DNA of 64,000 bases from Azolla caroliniana. Its lineage: Eukaryota; Polypodiophyta. The DNA is taken from NCBI GenBank assembly GCA_043228905.1, contig JBHGNT010000009.1:992001-1056000 (forward strand). The letters run 5' to 3'. The notes beneath the pieces are model-generated. The model saw only the letters and a program-made list of their open reading frames with translations, did no database searches and was not told the DNA's origin. Position 1 is the stretch's first letter; each line of letters starts with the position of its first letter. The translations under genes were made by a program, and so were the position numbers. This document shows, one piece after another, positions 1 through 11,690 of this stretch.

Positions 1-59
1 GGAAAAGGAAAAGGAGGAGGAGGAAGAAAGTGAAGTAAGTTTGCAAGAGGAGATTAGGT

Positions 60-450
60 ATGGGTCTGTGTCCTTGTCCGATGCCAACGCTAGTGATCTG
101 TGTCTGTCTGAGCCTGTATCCAATGCGCCATGCCGATGCTAGTGCAAATTTGCGAGAGGAGTTTGGGCCAATGTCGGTATCCGATGCCGACGCTAGTGCT
201 CTCTGCCTGGCCGATGCCGATGCTAGGGCTAGCGCTCAATGTCCGAGCCTGTTGTCCGATCTTGAGGCCATTGCTCAGTGTCTGAGTCTGTGTATTTGAT
301 GTTGATGCCAATGCCAATGCTCGATGTTTGAGTCGGTGTGTTCGATGCAATGCCAGTGCTCGGTGTTTGAGTTTGCATTTGACGTCGAGGCCAATGCTCG
401 ATGTATGAGTCTATGTATGTGTCCAACATCGATACTAGTGCTCATTCAGT
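60..450. repeat. Degenerate GATGCCGATGCTAGTGCT minisatellite
   Basis: Variants of a unit resembling TCCGATGCCGATGCTAGTGC followed by a CTCGATGTCTGAGTCTGTGT-like half recur from about base 60 to 450. Units differ by substitutions and small indels, so this is an old, decayed array. It keeps several short open frames going on both strands, but their products are only translated repeat. A run of 13 C closes the region at 472-484. The array may continue to the left of the window. Confidence 0.7.
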
Positions 451-3400
451 ACTATGCTTGAATCTTGACAACCCCCCCCCCCCCTTCATCCCATATCTCC
501 CCCACCACACATCGCAATGAAGGTGTTTGTTTCCCACTATTTGCATTGCTAGCATTGTAACGTTGTATCAGTCTCTGAAATTTGTGAAGGGCTTCTTATA
601 TCAAGCTCGGTGTCATGGAATCCATTGCTAGAGTCTTCAACCCCGTGACCTCATGTGCAAAGCACAAGCATTTTACCCACTACGCATTTAGTGAATTGTG
701 GATGTGAATTTTCTAACAATTTAATCCCGTAAATAAGCGATGTATTTATATGAGGTGATAAAATTGTTCATTGTGCGTTAGCATCTAATTTTTCTTATTA
801 TCTGGTTTTGCTAATCCATTGGTTTGTGGGTTTGGTGTTGACTCTTGATGGGATTGTTTTGTAGTGGTTTAATTTGAATGAATTCATCACTTGCAATGTG
901 GGTTTAAATCTTATTTGAGGAATCATTTGTGAATAATTTGTCCTTCATCGTCCATCTAGCATTATTAATTACTTCGAGAGTTCATTGGTTTGGGAGTATG
1001 GTGCATGAGAGATCATGGGATCCATGGTGGAGCAATTAGCTGATAGGCTTTTCACAAATCCAATGAATGTTTCTATCTACATTAAAGTATTCATTTATAA
1101 ACCCTAGCTTATCACAACCAAAACATGGCATATAGACATCAATAAAGCTACAAAGGATAATTGAAATGAAGAGGGGTAAATATTAGAGTTTGCGCTCAAA
1201 TGATATGATATAGAAGAGGAGACTCTTCTAAAATGTTTATGGGTCTAATAGGCAATGTCCATAGCCTCTCGGGACAATAATGCATCATCTCTTTCTCTTT
1301 CTTGTGTTTTTTTCTTGCATATAAGTAATTATGTCAATAAATAGATAGATAGACATATAGATAGATGGGTGGGTGGATGGGTGGATAAACATGTAGATAG
1401 ATAGAACAACATAAAAATGTAAATAACCTTATTGTCCTTAGTATCCTTACTATACTAACAAGGATCTTATGGCAAAGTAAACCTTGTAAAGAGATGCAAG
1501 AACATCTCAAAAAGGTAATGTACATACAATCAACATATTTAACACTAGTTAGGATCTTCTTGAGAGTAAAATAATGTAAGGACCTTGGTTCAAGGTGAAT
1601 GAGCACTTAACCAAGATTGAGCATCACTTTGCATTGAAAGATGAGAATGTGGATATCCTAAGGTGTGATGTAAGTGAGATTAACTACGTATGCGTGATAA
1701 AATTGAGGTTCAATGTATTTAATATTGGTAATGACACAACCAAATAGTTGTTAAGTACCCACCATACATTTGACTTGCCATGCATTTATGATGATGTTGA
1801 CATTAACATTTATATCAAATAGATAAATCTAGATGGCAAATAACTTGTGGCTACTATTGTGTGAAAGGCTTGAAGGCCAAAAGAACGCAAAAGCCTATTA
1901 AAAGGTCATTCTTGGTGCTCCTTTAACCTTAATCTTCATATTCTCACCTGAGCTACACGGTCGACCTTCTTAACCAATTCATGCAAGCACTGTGCAATTT
2001 GGACTTGGGCCACACTTAGTCAATGATGCAATGTGTGAGAGACATTATGGACTAAATCTCGTCTATGAAATAAGATTTCCAATTTAGATTGGAGGCTACA
2101 AGGATGTTGATTGGCTATGTAATTTAACGAATCAATGGTTGACACGAGGCCTCACCTTCTCATCGGGAAGAGTTCCCCCTTACTTGAGATGAGATTAGAA
2201 AAAGAGCATGGCAAGTCAAGTAGTTGATTCTATTGACACACTTGAGGCCTCTCTTACCTGTCTTGTTAGTAATAAGGTGTTTTCCCACCTAGATTTTGTA
2301 TAAACAAACTAATGAGGTATTTGGTCATTGTATGTAAAGTATGTAGAACCAAAACCTTTAAATACACAAAATTTGAAGGACCGAGCCCTTTCTCATTGTT
2401 AGTTGGGGATATTAAGGAAAAATACCTACATTTCTTGAATATGTTTTAGAGGAATTGTTTAATACGCACCATGACATGTTTGAGGTCAATGTTTATGGGG
2501 GACATAGAGTTAGAAAATAAGGTGCCTCTCATTTGGGTGAAAATACCAATTGCATGTACAATGGTCGGTAAAATAAAGACAGTTGTTATCTTTACAAATT
2601 TGGATCTACCTGAAAGTTACACACGACTTTGTGTGTAAATATCATATCCCTACACTACACAACACAACACTCGTTGCAAAACATATGAGGAGAGAAAAAG
2701 ATAAATCTTAAGATCTATTAGAAGACGAAAAGGTAGTAGAGGAGGGACAATACTCGAGCAAACGGGCATTCGTGACATGTGGGACTAATTATGTAATGAT
2801 ATATTATGGTTATGCATTTGGAATTGCAATTGATAAACATAGAATGGGGCCATTGGTATCAATTAGCCGACTAATTAATCAAATCTTATATTTAAGAACA
2901 TGATACTCGAAGGCTTCAAGCTTTTGATGATGACTGTTTATGTATTACGATGATAATGTTAAGCATTTTAATTATGGTCAACTTAACAATATGGCACCGA
3001 GTAATAGAAATGATGGTGTATGTTGTGTGATGATGGCCCCATTGAGGAGGGTGATAATGGTGTTTATGGTGGAGTTGCAAAAAACTACGATAATGAGAGG
3101 ATATTGGGATAATGGTGATAGAATGAATTGATGTGAAATGTTGGAGGAAAATGAGGGTTATGAGATGGGGATGACGAGATTGAGAGAATAAGAAGGCATG
3201 ATTGGATTAAGGAGGTTGGGGATATAGAGAAATATGGGTCATAAAAGAAGGGGTGTATAGAAAATGGCTAAATGTTTGAATTAAAGGGATTATAGAGTGG
3301 TGAGGGTGAAGGGTATAGAAAAAATAATCGGAAATGAAATTGCATTAAAAAAGGGAAAAAGTAAAAAGTAAAAAGTAGACAACATAAATAAATAAAAGTG

Positions 3401-3634
3401 AAAAAAGTAATAATTAATAAGTAAAACAAAGAACAAAAAAAGAAGAAGTAAAAGGTAGGACTACCGGATTGAATTCAAGTTCGAATCCACAATCTCCCTT
3501 GATGTTCTAATAAGGAATGTAGCTAGATCTCCCTTGCCTCCCCACTATCTAGTAAGGAGTTTAATTATGCCTTGTGTGAGGAGGGGCAAGATTGCAACTT
3601 GGACCTTAGTGGTAGTGGTCGATGTTTTGGGCAT
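451..3634. other. Gene-free intergenic stretch
   Basis: AT-rich DNA with stop codons in all frames and no recognisable protein domain. It holds a probable SINE head (625-690, listed separately), a short GATA/GGTG microsatellite (1340-1400) and an A-rich stretch (3340-3450). I see no gene here. Confidence 0.6.
622..692 (-). mobile_element. tRNA-derived SINE head (candidate)
   Basis: On the minus strand, a polymerase III A-box-like segment (GCGTAGTGGGTAAAATGC, near 671-687) is followed about 30 bases later by GAGGTCACGGGGTTGAAGAC (about 631-650), a B-box-like segment. The order, the spacing and the GAGGTCACGGGTT phrase resemble the 5' heads of plant Au-type SINEs. No clear 3' tail or target-site duplication was found, so it is probably a truncated copy. 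Confidence 0.4.
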
Positions 3635-4204
3635 GAATGCAATTTAGGATCCCACTCATGGTGTACTAGTGGGCTCGATTGTAATGGACATATGCATGTT
3701 TTCAAAATCCACCATTGATAAATTTCTTAATTGGGTGGCCCTTTACGATAATATATGTTTTGGAGTGGTGTCAAAGTGCTTTGATACACCACCTTTTTAC
3801 GTAATGAGGGTATATGATCTCTCTGATTTCATTTTTCTAGCACTTCTAGGGAGCTAGAACTACCTATGACCCGCAAACCATCCTTGACTTTTTGTGATGA
3901 TATTTGGAACTTACACATAGAATGCAATTTAGGATCCCACTCATGGTATACTAGTGGGCTCGATTGTAATGGACATATGCATGTTTTCAAAATCCACCAT
4001 TGATAAATTTCTTAATTGGGTGGCCCTTTACGATAATATATGTTTCAGAGTGGTGTCAAAGTGCTTTGATACACCACCTTTTTACGTAATGAGGGTATAT
4101 GATCTCTCTGATTTCATTTTTCTAGCACTTTTAGGGAGCTAGAACTACCTATGACCCGCAAACCATCCTTGACTTTTTGTGATGATATTTGGAACTTACA
4201 CATA
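3635..4204. repeat. Near-perfect 285-bp tandem duplication
   Basis: Copy 1 is 3635-3919 and copy 2 is 3920-4204, with a period of exactly 285. Only a handful of substitutions separate them, so the duplication is recent. Each copy carries the same 62-codon open frame (3669-3857 and 3954-4142), differing at one residue. I recognise no domain in that frame and regard it as chance coding rather than a gene. Confidence 0.9.
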
Positions 4205-4466
4205 GTATGTCTCACATGTCCATAGTCATTTATTGTTCTCTTTTATGAGTGCTTTCTCTTTTGTTTTCGGAGAGGAATGGCATCTTGCTTGGATGATCTT
4301 GGTTTTAACCCTTATCTTAAGGGTATGGCAAATTCGACTATGGATTAGTAGCCAAATTTGGTGATCTCCCTTGTACAAGATTTTTAGTAGAAGTAGGATA
4401 AGAGATATAGTGGAGAGGTAGACCAACTATAAAACTTTTACAAGAGTTATTCCTCATTATAACTCC

Positions 4467-5014
4467 TAGCAATGGGCACGGTTTCAATTCAAACTGAACC
4501 GAATCATTAAGCCATGGTTTAACGGTTTATTGGTTTCAAAAAAATTTAGTGGTTTGGTTTGGTTTGGATTTTTAATAAACAATTCAGTTTCGGTTTGGTT
4601 TGGTTCTAAAACTCGGGTTTGTCGGTTTATAGGTTTTTGGTTAACTTTTCTAGTTAATGGTTTTTTATTGATTTAATTCATTTAACGTAAATGTTTATTT
4701 AATTTAATGGTTTAATTAAAGTTTAGTTTATAGATTTAATCAATTTAACTTAAATGCTTATTTAATTTAATGTATTTTTATTTATTTAGATTTTTAATAA
4801 TTTGACTTAAATGGGTAGGCTTAAATTTGTATTAAATGGTTCATTTTGGTTTCAACTTTTCCCTAAACGATTTGAGTTTAAATGGTTTGGTTTACCTTTT
4901 CTTAAATAGCTTGAGAGTTCATATATGGTTTGGTTTGGTTTTTGTTTTATATAAATGGTTAAATTTAGCTCGGGTCGGTTTCAAGGCAAAGAAACCGAAC
5001 CATGCCCATTGCTA
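4467..5014. mobile_element. hAT-type MITE with 8-bp target-site duplication (copy A)
   Basis: A 548-bp non-coding element starts TAGCAATGGGCACGGTTT and ends with the inverted equivalent (AACCATGCCCATTGCTA), giving terminal inverted repeats of about 11-17 bp. It is flanked by a perfect direct repeat ATAACTCC (4459-4466 and 5015-5022). An 8-bp duplication and a TAG-type terminus are the signature of the hAT superfamily. The interior is rich in GGTTTGGTTT and TTAATTTAA motifs and encodes no transposase, so it is non-autonomous. A relative lies at 42585-43189 in the opposite orientation. Confidence 0.85.
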
Positions 5015-5022
5015 ATAACTCC

Positions 5023-6602
5023 CTAGAGCTAAAGATAAAACCTCTCTCTCTCTCTCACTCTCTCTCAATCACATTACCTAGGATTGAAGTTGCACTATGG
5101 CATCAAAATCAACCAAAATATAAAGACATATAAGGTATGCAAGGAAGGGCTAGTAGAGGATGAATATCACTTGCTTTTTATATGCTCTACATATAGTGCA
5201 GTTCGTGAAAGTTAGATATGCCTTGGGTGTCACACTGAAGAAAACTTCTAGAAGGTTGAGCTCATACGTGTACGCCTAATTCACAGATCAAGACTTGGTG
5301 CTTCAAAGTATTATAGACATTCAATTAATTGCGCACTTTGATGTTGGGGGGAAAAGCACGCACTTAACTGAGTTGCGCATTTAGGGCTTTTGTGTGATTT
5401 TTTCCCTTTTGCAAAATGATTGTCTTTGTAAGCTGAAGAAAGTGCACCCCCCACAACCACTCTAGCAATCACTCCATACCCTTGTAGCCACTCTAATCAC
5501 TGCTAGATTATATGAGAAGGTTTTTACATATTATAGAGCATGTTTTCTCAAACACATAATTGTAACAAGAGTTTCCAAACTTCTCAATTATAAATTGAAC
5601 AAACTTATGTTTCATTTCAAACAATAGTCAATTGACCATACATGGTTTTGGTATAAAATAGAGAAAGTCGTAGAAATCTGATTTTTATTGATGATATCAA
5701 TGTTTTTGAATGTTTAGAACATAGTTTCAATTTGGTTTGATGTAATTTTGTCATGAAACAATGTCATTTTTTTATATGGATTTCGGCCTTAACAAAAAGT
5801 GAATCGACTATTGCCATGTTGTAGGTTGATGGCCATTGGACACCCTCATTTTCTTTGGTTCCTCGCTCTTCTCATTCTCCTTCTCGACTACTCCTAAATG
5901 AGTAGCTGAGAAACACTCGTTTCTTCTTCTTCGCATAGAGATTTCCATGAAGAGTTTCCTTTCCAGACTCTTTTGCTGCAAGAGGGTTTATCCAAAGGCT
6001 TTTGTCGTTATGGCAAAAGGGTTTGACCTTCGAGCTGTGGAATTACCCAAAGTCTATTCATATCCCTCCACAATGTTTTTTGCTTGGCTACAACGACGAG
6101 CTTAGCTTCGCCTACTAGTAGGACTCTAAGTTCTCAAAATCCAGATGTGAAACTTCTAGTCCCATCACTCAAGAATATTCCTTTTTACTTTAAATTTCAC
6201 TCTAGTATTTGGAATTTCAAGCTGAAATTTTTTGCCATATTCCTTACAGAATTGGCTCAAGTATGGACTACTAATCAGTAGAGGTGTGAGCTTGAATTTT
6301 GCCTCTTGCAAGTTAGGGACAATTTTATGTGTAGTTTTTTCCCAATGTTTGTATTTATGAGCTAAAAAATTTGTAATAACCCTTGTTGAATCTTGAATCT
6401 CAAGGGTGTAATTTATGATGCTTTCACAAAATATGTTAGAATTCTCATGCATGAGAGTGAAAATATTTCATGTAATTTATAATGAATTAAAATGGGATTG
6501 AAATCAATATATGATTAGGGTTTTTACAATAATCAACCCCATTACAAAGGGTGGGAAGGATAAAGATATGGAAAGAAAATTATGGAATAAAATATTTGAG
6601 CC
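5023..6602. other. Gene-free intergenic stretch
   Basis: Contains a short CT microsatellite (5043-5066) and AT-rich unique-looking DNA. Short open frames around 6084-6452 overlap on both strands and match nothing I know. No gene is supported. Confidence 0.55.
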
Positions 6603-7078
6603 TAGTGAGACAAGTCTTCAATCAACAACATGCCACTTGGATCATTGTAGGCCTATCATGCACATGATTCAATAACCCATCAAACATCGAAGCTTGGGTA
6701 TCCAATTTCGCAAAATGACCTTCCTAGGTAATGAACTCTCTTCCTCCTATAACTTCCAAGAGCTCTCTGGAAAAGAAAATGGACATTTCCCTTCCTACCA
6801 TGCATGCCACTTGTCCTTGGATGATATATGACTTTGACTCTGGTAAGACAAGTCGTCAATCGACAACATGCCACCTTGGTCATTGTAGGCCTCTCATGCA
6901 CATGATTTGATAATCCATCAAATGTTGAAGCTTGGGCGTCCAATTTCATAGAATGACATTCCCAAACCAAGAACTCTCTTCCTCCTATAACTTTCAAAAG
7001 CTCTCTCTAAGATAAAATGGACATTTCCATTTCCAAGGTGCATGCCACTTGTCCTTCAATGGTACATGACTTCCAATT
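6603..7078. repeat. 238-bp tandem duplication
   Basis: The segment beginning near GACAAGTC at 6609 recurs at 6847, a period of 238. Shared landmarks are CAACATGCCAC, CATTGTAGGCCT, GAACTCTCTTCCTCCTATAA and GCATGCCACTTGTCCTT. The copies have diverged moderately (roughly one base in ten by eye), so this is older than the duplication at 3635. The 105-codon minus-strand open frame across it is repeat-derived. Confidence 0.8.
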
Positions 7079-9711
7079 TTACTACATGTTTCATTTTTGT
7101 CTTTGACATATCATAAAGCACCTTCCTTCATATGATCCTTTAATGGGCATTGTTGAACCCTTGACCCGATCATTCTAATGCTCAATTCTTAACTTCAAAC
7201 TATGTTCTAATTGTTCTGCCCATTTTTCTCTCAAAGTTTCACATCATATGAATTTCGACCTCATGTGAAACTTGACATATCAACGTTACCCTTTTTTGTG
7301 CTAACCACATCAAACATCACTTTACAAATATGCTTAGAATGGCATCACATTCAAAAAGTTTTAATTATCAGCTTATAAAAAACTAATTGCATGAATATTT
7401 GGTGGTTAGACTTGTGTAGCTAATAGAATAATTTTATCAAAAACTCCCTTGAGTTAGAAAATAGAGCTTCTTATTATTGCCTTCCATTTAAATATCTTCC
7501 CATCTTTATGTCTATTAGACTTAGTCATTTCACATGAATGATGTACAATTTAATGTGCATTAAAATATTGACTAGCTTAACACCTTGAAAACATGAAGGC
7601 AAGAGACTCAAAGAATATGAGAAGCATAAATATATTAGAATGATCAAAGTTGAACTGTCATATTCTCGAATATAAATTATGAATAAACTAAAAGAGGATG
7701 ATGCGCTGGACTTGTAATCGTTAAGAAATAAGTTAGAGCAATGCTCGAAAATATTGTGGATTAAGCACATGATATAGAACCATGCCCCAAACATTGATTT
7801 CAAGTCTTTACTACTACATGGTTTCAAGGGTCTTTATTTGTTAAACATTGTGCTCCAAATATCGTAAACTAGCTATGATTGACCAAAATTTAAGTAGGCT
7901 CATAACTTGTATCTTCTTCTATTGTCTGTGTCCATGGGGATCCTTTGAAAATGAAGGGAATTGCTCAATATCTAGACTCCTACCAATGTTTATGTTTATA
8001 TATTACCGATTAGTGTCTTGGCATGTACATTTTGTTATGTGTGTTGGAGAAGGTGATTTCTTCATGGTTAAAGCATGGATGCGTGTCTCCATTTCAACTC
8101 ACCAATTCTTGTGTGACTCATTTCACTTCAATAATCAAATATTGAGATCAACAACATGGAAGAAGACTAAATATATTAAACACAAATGATTATTATTTCA
8201 ATTCAAACAAAATTGACTCAAGAATTTCACATGGGCACCCCCTAATTATACAATATAAAAATGTGCATTTGATAGTAGAGCGACGTCCACCGCAATACCA
8301 TGCAACCAACTATTCCTCAAAAAGAGGTATTATTTCAAACTTTCTAGAATTTTGTTTGGCAATTGAAGTATTAGAGGCTTTGTAAGAAATGCTTGAATTT
8401 GGTCATTATTTAAGAGCTCATGTGAACACACAATCAACATCATTGAGACAATTCGAGTTACACTCATGCAACTTGAACTTGAACAAGGACCTTTTCCACA
8501 TGGGTACCATGAGACCAAATGTGAACATTTGTATGAGCATCCATCATTTTGAAGCGTCACATTTATACCATTGGTTCATAAATTGCGACTGATAAGCTCA
8601 AAAAAATGTATTGGACACCTAATATTACAACCCTCTTTGTTTTGCAAATGGAAATGGAAGGTTTCTTGTTTACTAATATTATTTAAATTTTGGTCTTAGT
8701 CAAATCGTTTACGTTGAATGGAAGCCATCGATTCAAAGTTGGAGGAATAAGATTGGGATGGATTCAATAAGCTTGCCGACAATTATCAATAGAATTGGCA
8801 ACATTACTTGAATTATAATGGGAAAATATACAAGGGATAAATTTGTCTTTCCTAATTTATTAGCATTAAAGCACATTGTTCACGCATTGCCTTTATGGAT
8901 TCTCACAAGAGTCTTTAGATGTGTGATAAATTAATGCTTTATGGTTCTTATTATAATGAAATTTCATTTCAATATTAAAAGATATACACGTGGTGGTGTA
9001 CCTTAGTTACTATCGTGGGGGTTCGACTTATAGGTTCGATGCCACCAAAAACATCAAAAGTTTTTTGATAATGTTTTGTTCCCACATGATTACAAAAATG
9101 GAAGTAAAAGCGAACCAAAACAACATTCATAGTCCTCTGCCATAAGCTCAATTTGTTCTACATCCAAAATTCAAGTTTAGGTAGCGGGGACTGACATCAA
9201 TGGATGCATGTACTGCAACCTATAATGGTTGTACATACTTGATCCCATCCTTGCTTTCCTAATAAAACTACAAAGTAGTTGCGTCTTCAAAGTGGAAAGA
9301 TCACATCAATCTTTACAAATGTTTGTATCGATACTTGCATGGGATTGTCTTTTACCATGAGTTGGCTGGTTGCAACCTTAAATTGATTGAAACTCAAGAT
9401 TTCTACCTATAATTCTATGTGTTGGCAAGTTGACGAGTCACGACTAGCACGTGGGGAGAAACAATGATGAATTTAAGGTAGCATGCTAATTGCATTGCTC
9501 GTATATTATGATATTTACTAAGAACTCCAAATAACGCAATGACACTTACCACATCGGGTGGGGGAAACTAGATTGCGATTGGCATAGCACAACAATTTGG
9601 CAGGGATGCCACATGCTCGAATTCTCTAGAGGCTTATAAGTTTGGTAAGAGAGAGGGCACGATAATGGCCAGGACATATGTGTAAATACCAAACAAGTGC
9701 AACGAGAACAC
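7079..9711. other. Gene-free intergenic stretch
   Basis: AT-rich DNA without a recognisable coding exon or TE protein. Short open frames (for example 7848-8189 and 8330-8592) match nothing I can name. A candidate SINE head lies near 8990-9050. Confidence 0.55.
8990..9052 (+). mobile_element. Possible tRNA-related SINE head
   Basis: GGTGGTGTACCTTAGTTACT (A-box-like) is followed by TATAGGTTCGATGCCACC (B-box-like, about 9031-9048), with a T-rich stretch after it. This could equally be a chance tRNA-like match; no target-site duplication was seen. Confidence 0.3.
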
Positions 9712-9960
9712 CAATTCATGTGCTAATAATAACAGGGAGACAAATGCAATGGGCAGGCAAGCAAAGTGAAACGGGATTCCTGAACAATGCAACAACAACA
9801 ACAACAACCAACCAACCAACCAACCAACTAATTCCTATGTTAATAATATCAGGGAGGCAAATGCATGGGCAGGCAAGGCGGGCGAAATGGGATTCAAACC
9901 TGTGACACATAAGATATATATATAACAAATTGGATCAGGGCAACAATAGAGACCTGTAGC
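9712..9960. repeat. Diverged 117-bp duplication with CAA/ACCA tracts
   Basis: The block starting AATTCATGTGCTAATAATAA (9713) recurs as AATTCCTATGTTAATAATAT near 9830. Both copies contain CAGGGAG(A/G)CAAATGCA, GGGCAGGCAAG and GGGATTC. (CAA)n and (ACCA)n microsatellites lie between them. It begins about 1.8 kb upstream of the ATP-citrate lyase start codon. Confidence 0.65.
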
Positions 9961-10077
9961 ACGTGGACATGAGCGGATGGCACTCTCGATGGTGGTTCTA
10001 CTGTTGTGGTGGCCTCCTCCGTACGAGGCCACTACAATGAAAGAGACAAGAGTATAGAGGCGGAGCGTGGTGGACCG

Positions 10078-10153
10078 GAGGAGGAGGAGGAGGAGGAGGA
10101 GGAGGGGCAAGAGGAGTCAAATTCAAAGCATTTTGGACTAGTCTTTCTTTTCT

Positions 10154-10185
<32 letters not shown>

Positions 10186-10230
10186 TTGGGAAGGGAGACT
10201 TGGTCTCTCACTCACTCACTCTCACTCTCA

Positions 10231-10262
<32 letters not shown>

Positions 10263-10568
10263 CACACACACACAATGCAGGAAGTGCCCACAAGAGGGGG
10301 GTCACACACACCCACAAGAGAGAGAGAGATAGAGATAGAGAGAGAGAGAGGAGAGTAGAATAGAACAGAACAGAACAGAACAGAACAGAACAGAACAGAG
10401 GAAGGGCAGGGGCAGAACAGAGGAGGCAGAATAGAGAGATGTGTGAGAGAGAGAGATGTGAGAGAGAGAGTAAGGAGCGTGGAGGCCGTGTCTGTGTTTG
10501 TTTTCTGTTCTCGTGTTGGCTCTTCTTTTGGCCGCCCACGAGACTTTTGCACGATTTCTTTCTTTACT

Positions 10569-10602
<34 letters not shown>

Positions 10603-10664
10603 TCTCTCTTTGATCTCCGCTATTTCTTTTTTTCTTTACTCATTTACTCTTTTCACTCCCTCCT

Positions 10665-10695
<31 letters not shown>

Positions 10696-10710
10696 GACCG
10701 TTCTTCGCTT
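10078..10710. repeat. Cluster of microsatellites upstream of ATP-citrate lyase
   Basis: In about 630 bp there are a (GAG)n tract (10078-10104), a (TTTC)n tract (10150-10187), CT tracts (10205-10262), GA tracts (10319-10355), an (AACAG)n pentamer array (10362-10400), more GA (10441-10470) and two CT tracts (10570-10608, 10669-10692). Long open frames on both strands here are only translated dinucleotide repeat. The last CT-rich segments probably fall in the promoter or 5' leader of the downstream gene. Confidence 0.85.
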
Positions 10711-10839
10711 CTTGGAGGGGGAGGGGTTTTTATCAGGTTCATCTCTTCTTATTCTCTCTCTGTCTCTGCATTCTCTCTGCTTTCACTCATCTTCCCCTGC
10801 ATCTTCAACAGTAATCGCCCACATCCCTCATTCAATCAA

Positions 10840-11690
10840 CCCCATCTGGTACTGCTCTGCCTCTGTCATCTGTTTGTTACATGATAATAACTCTCTGCTT
10901 GGTTTTTAGATCACGATGTGGCCTATGCTTTTTTTTAGATGATAGCTCTGTTTTTATTTTATTTTTAAAGATCATAATGAGCCTATGCTATTTTATTTAG
11001 GTCATGGCTTTTGTGGTTCGTTTTAGATCACAGGTTTACGAGCTGTTTTAGATCATAGGTTTTTCAATTGGTTTAGATCATGCGTTTATGATTTGTTTTA
11101 GATTCAGATGTTCTTTCTTATATAGCTCCTCTTTTTTTTTCGATCCAAATGTAAATCTGGTTTTGTTGCTAAATTTTGATCCACTGGGTAGTTTTGCTTG
11201 TTTCTTAGCTCAAAATCTCTTCTTTGTATGTTATATTCAGTAGCAAATTTTTATTTTAGTTCCTAGCTCAACTCTCTTTTTTTCATCTAAGACAAGCTCT
11301 TGATCTTCCCTTTGGCTCTCTATTCAGTAGTTAAATTGGAGTGATTCCAAGCTTTTGAATCTCTACATTGTTGAAAATTCAGCACCAAGTTCAATTGTAA
11401 TGAGCACAATTGGAATGTTGTGATCATCCTCACTTTCTGACCTTTCGTTTTCTGTTAGATCTCTAGTGAACAATCCAGCATTGGATTGAATCTAACACAA
11501 GGTACACACTCCAGTGTTAGATCTCTAAATTATAAAGATTTCAGTATCAAAATTGAATTTAACGTAGGCGCTCTTACACTCAAGTGTTTGTTTTCTTTTT
11601 CTGTTTGATGGGTTGGAGATGGATCTTCACTCACACTCAGATCTCAAAGCTTATCTTTGTTTTTTGTAGTCAGTTGAGAGTATATACACA
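10840..11690 (+). promoter_or_regulatory. Probable 5' leader intron of the ATP-citrate lyase gene
   Basis: No coding frame lies between the pyrimidine-rich block and the ATG at 11691. A good acceptor (TTTTTTGTAG, AG at 11668-11669) lies 21 bases before the ATG, and a plausible donor (CATCTG|GTACTG, GT at 10849-10850) lies upstream. This suggests a leader intron of about 820 bp. Its first 260 bases carry about eight degenerate copies of TTTTAGATCA. T-rich, GATC-containing sequence early in plant leader introns is typical of introns that enhance expression. The donor choice is inference; a cDNA would settle it. Confidence 0.5.

Noticed and set aside
10006-10909. Open frames of 103-156 codons rich in Ser-Leu or Arg-Glu
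   Set aside because: They are translations of CT/GA and AACAG microsatellites on both strands, with no domain and no splice logic; the real gene starts at 11691.
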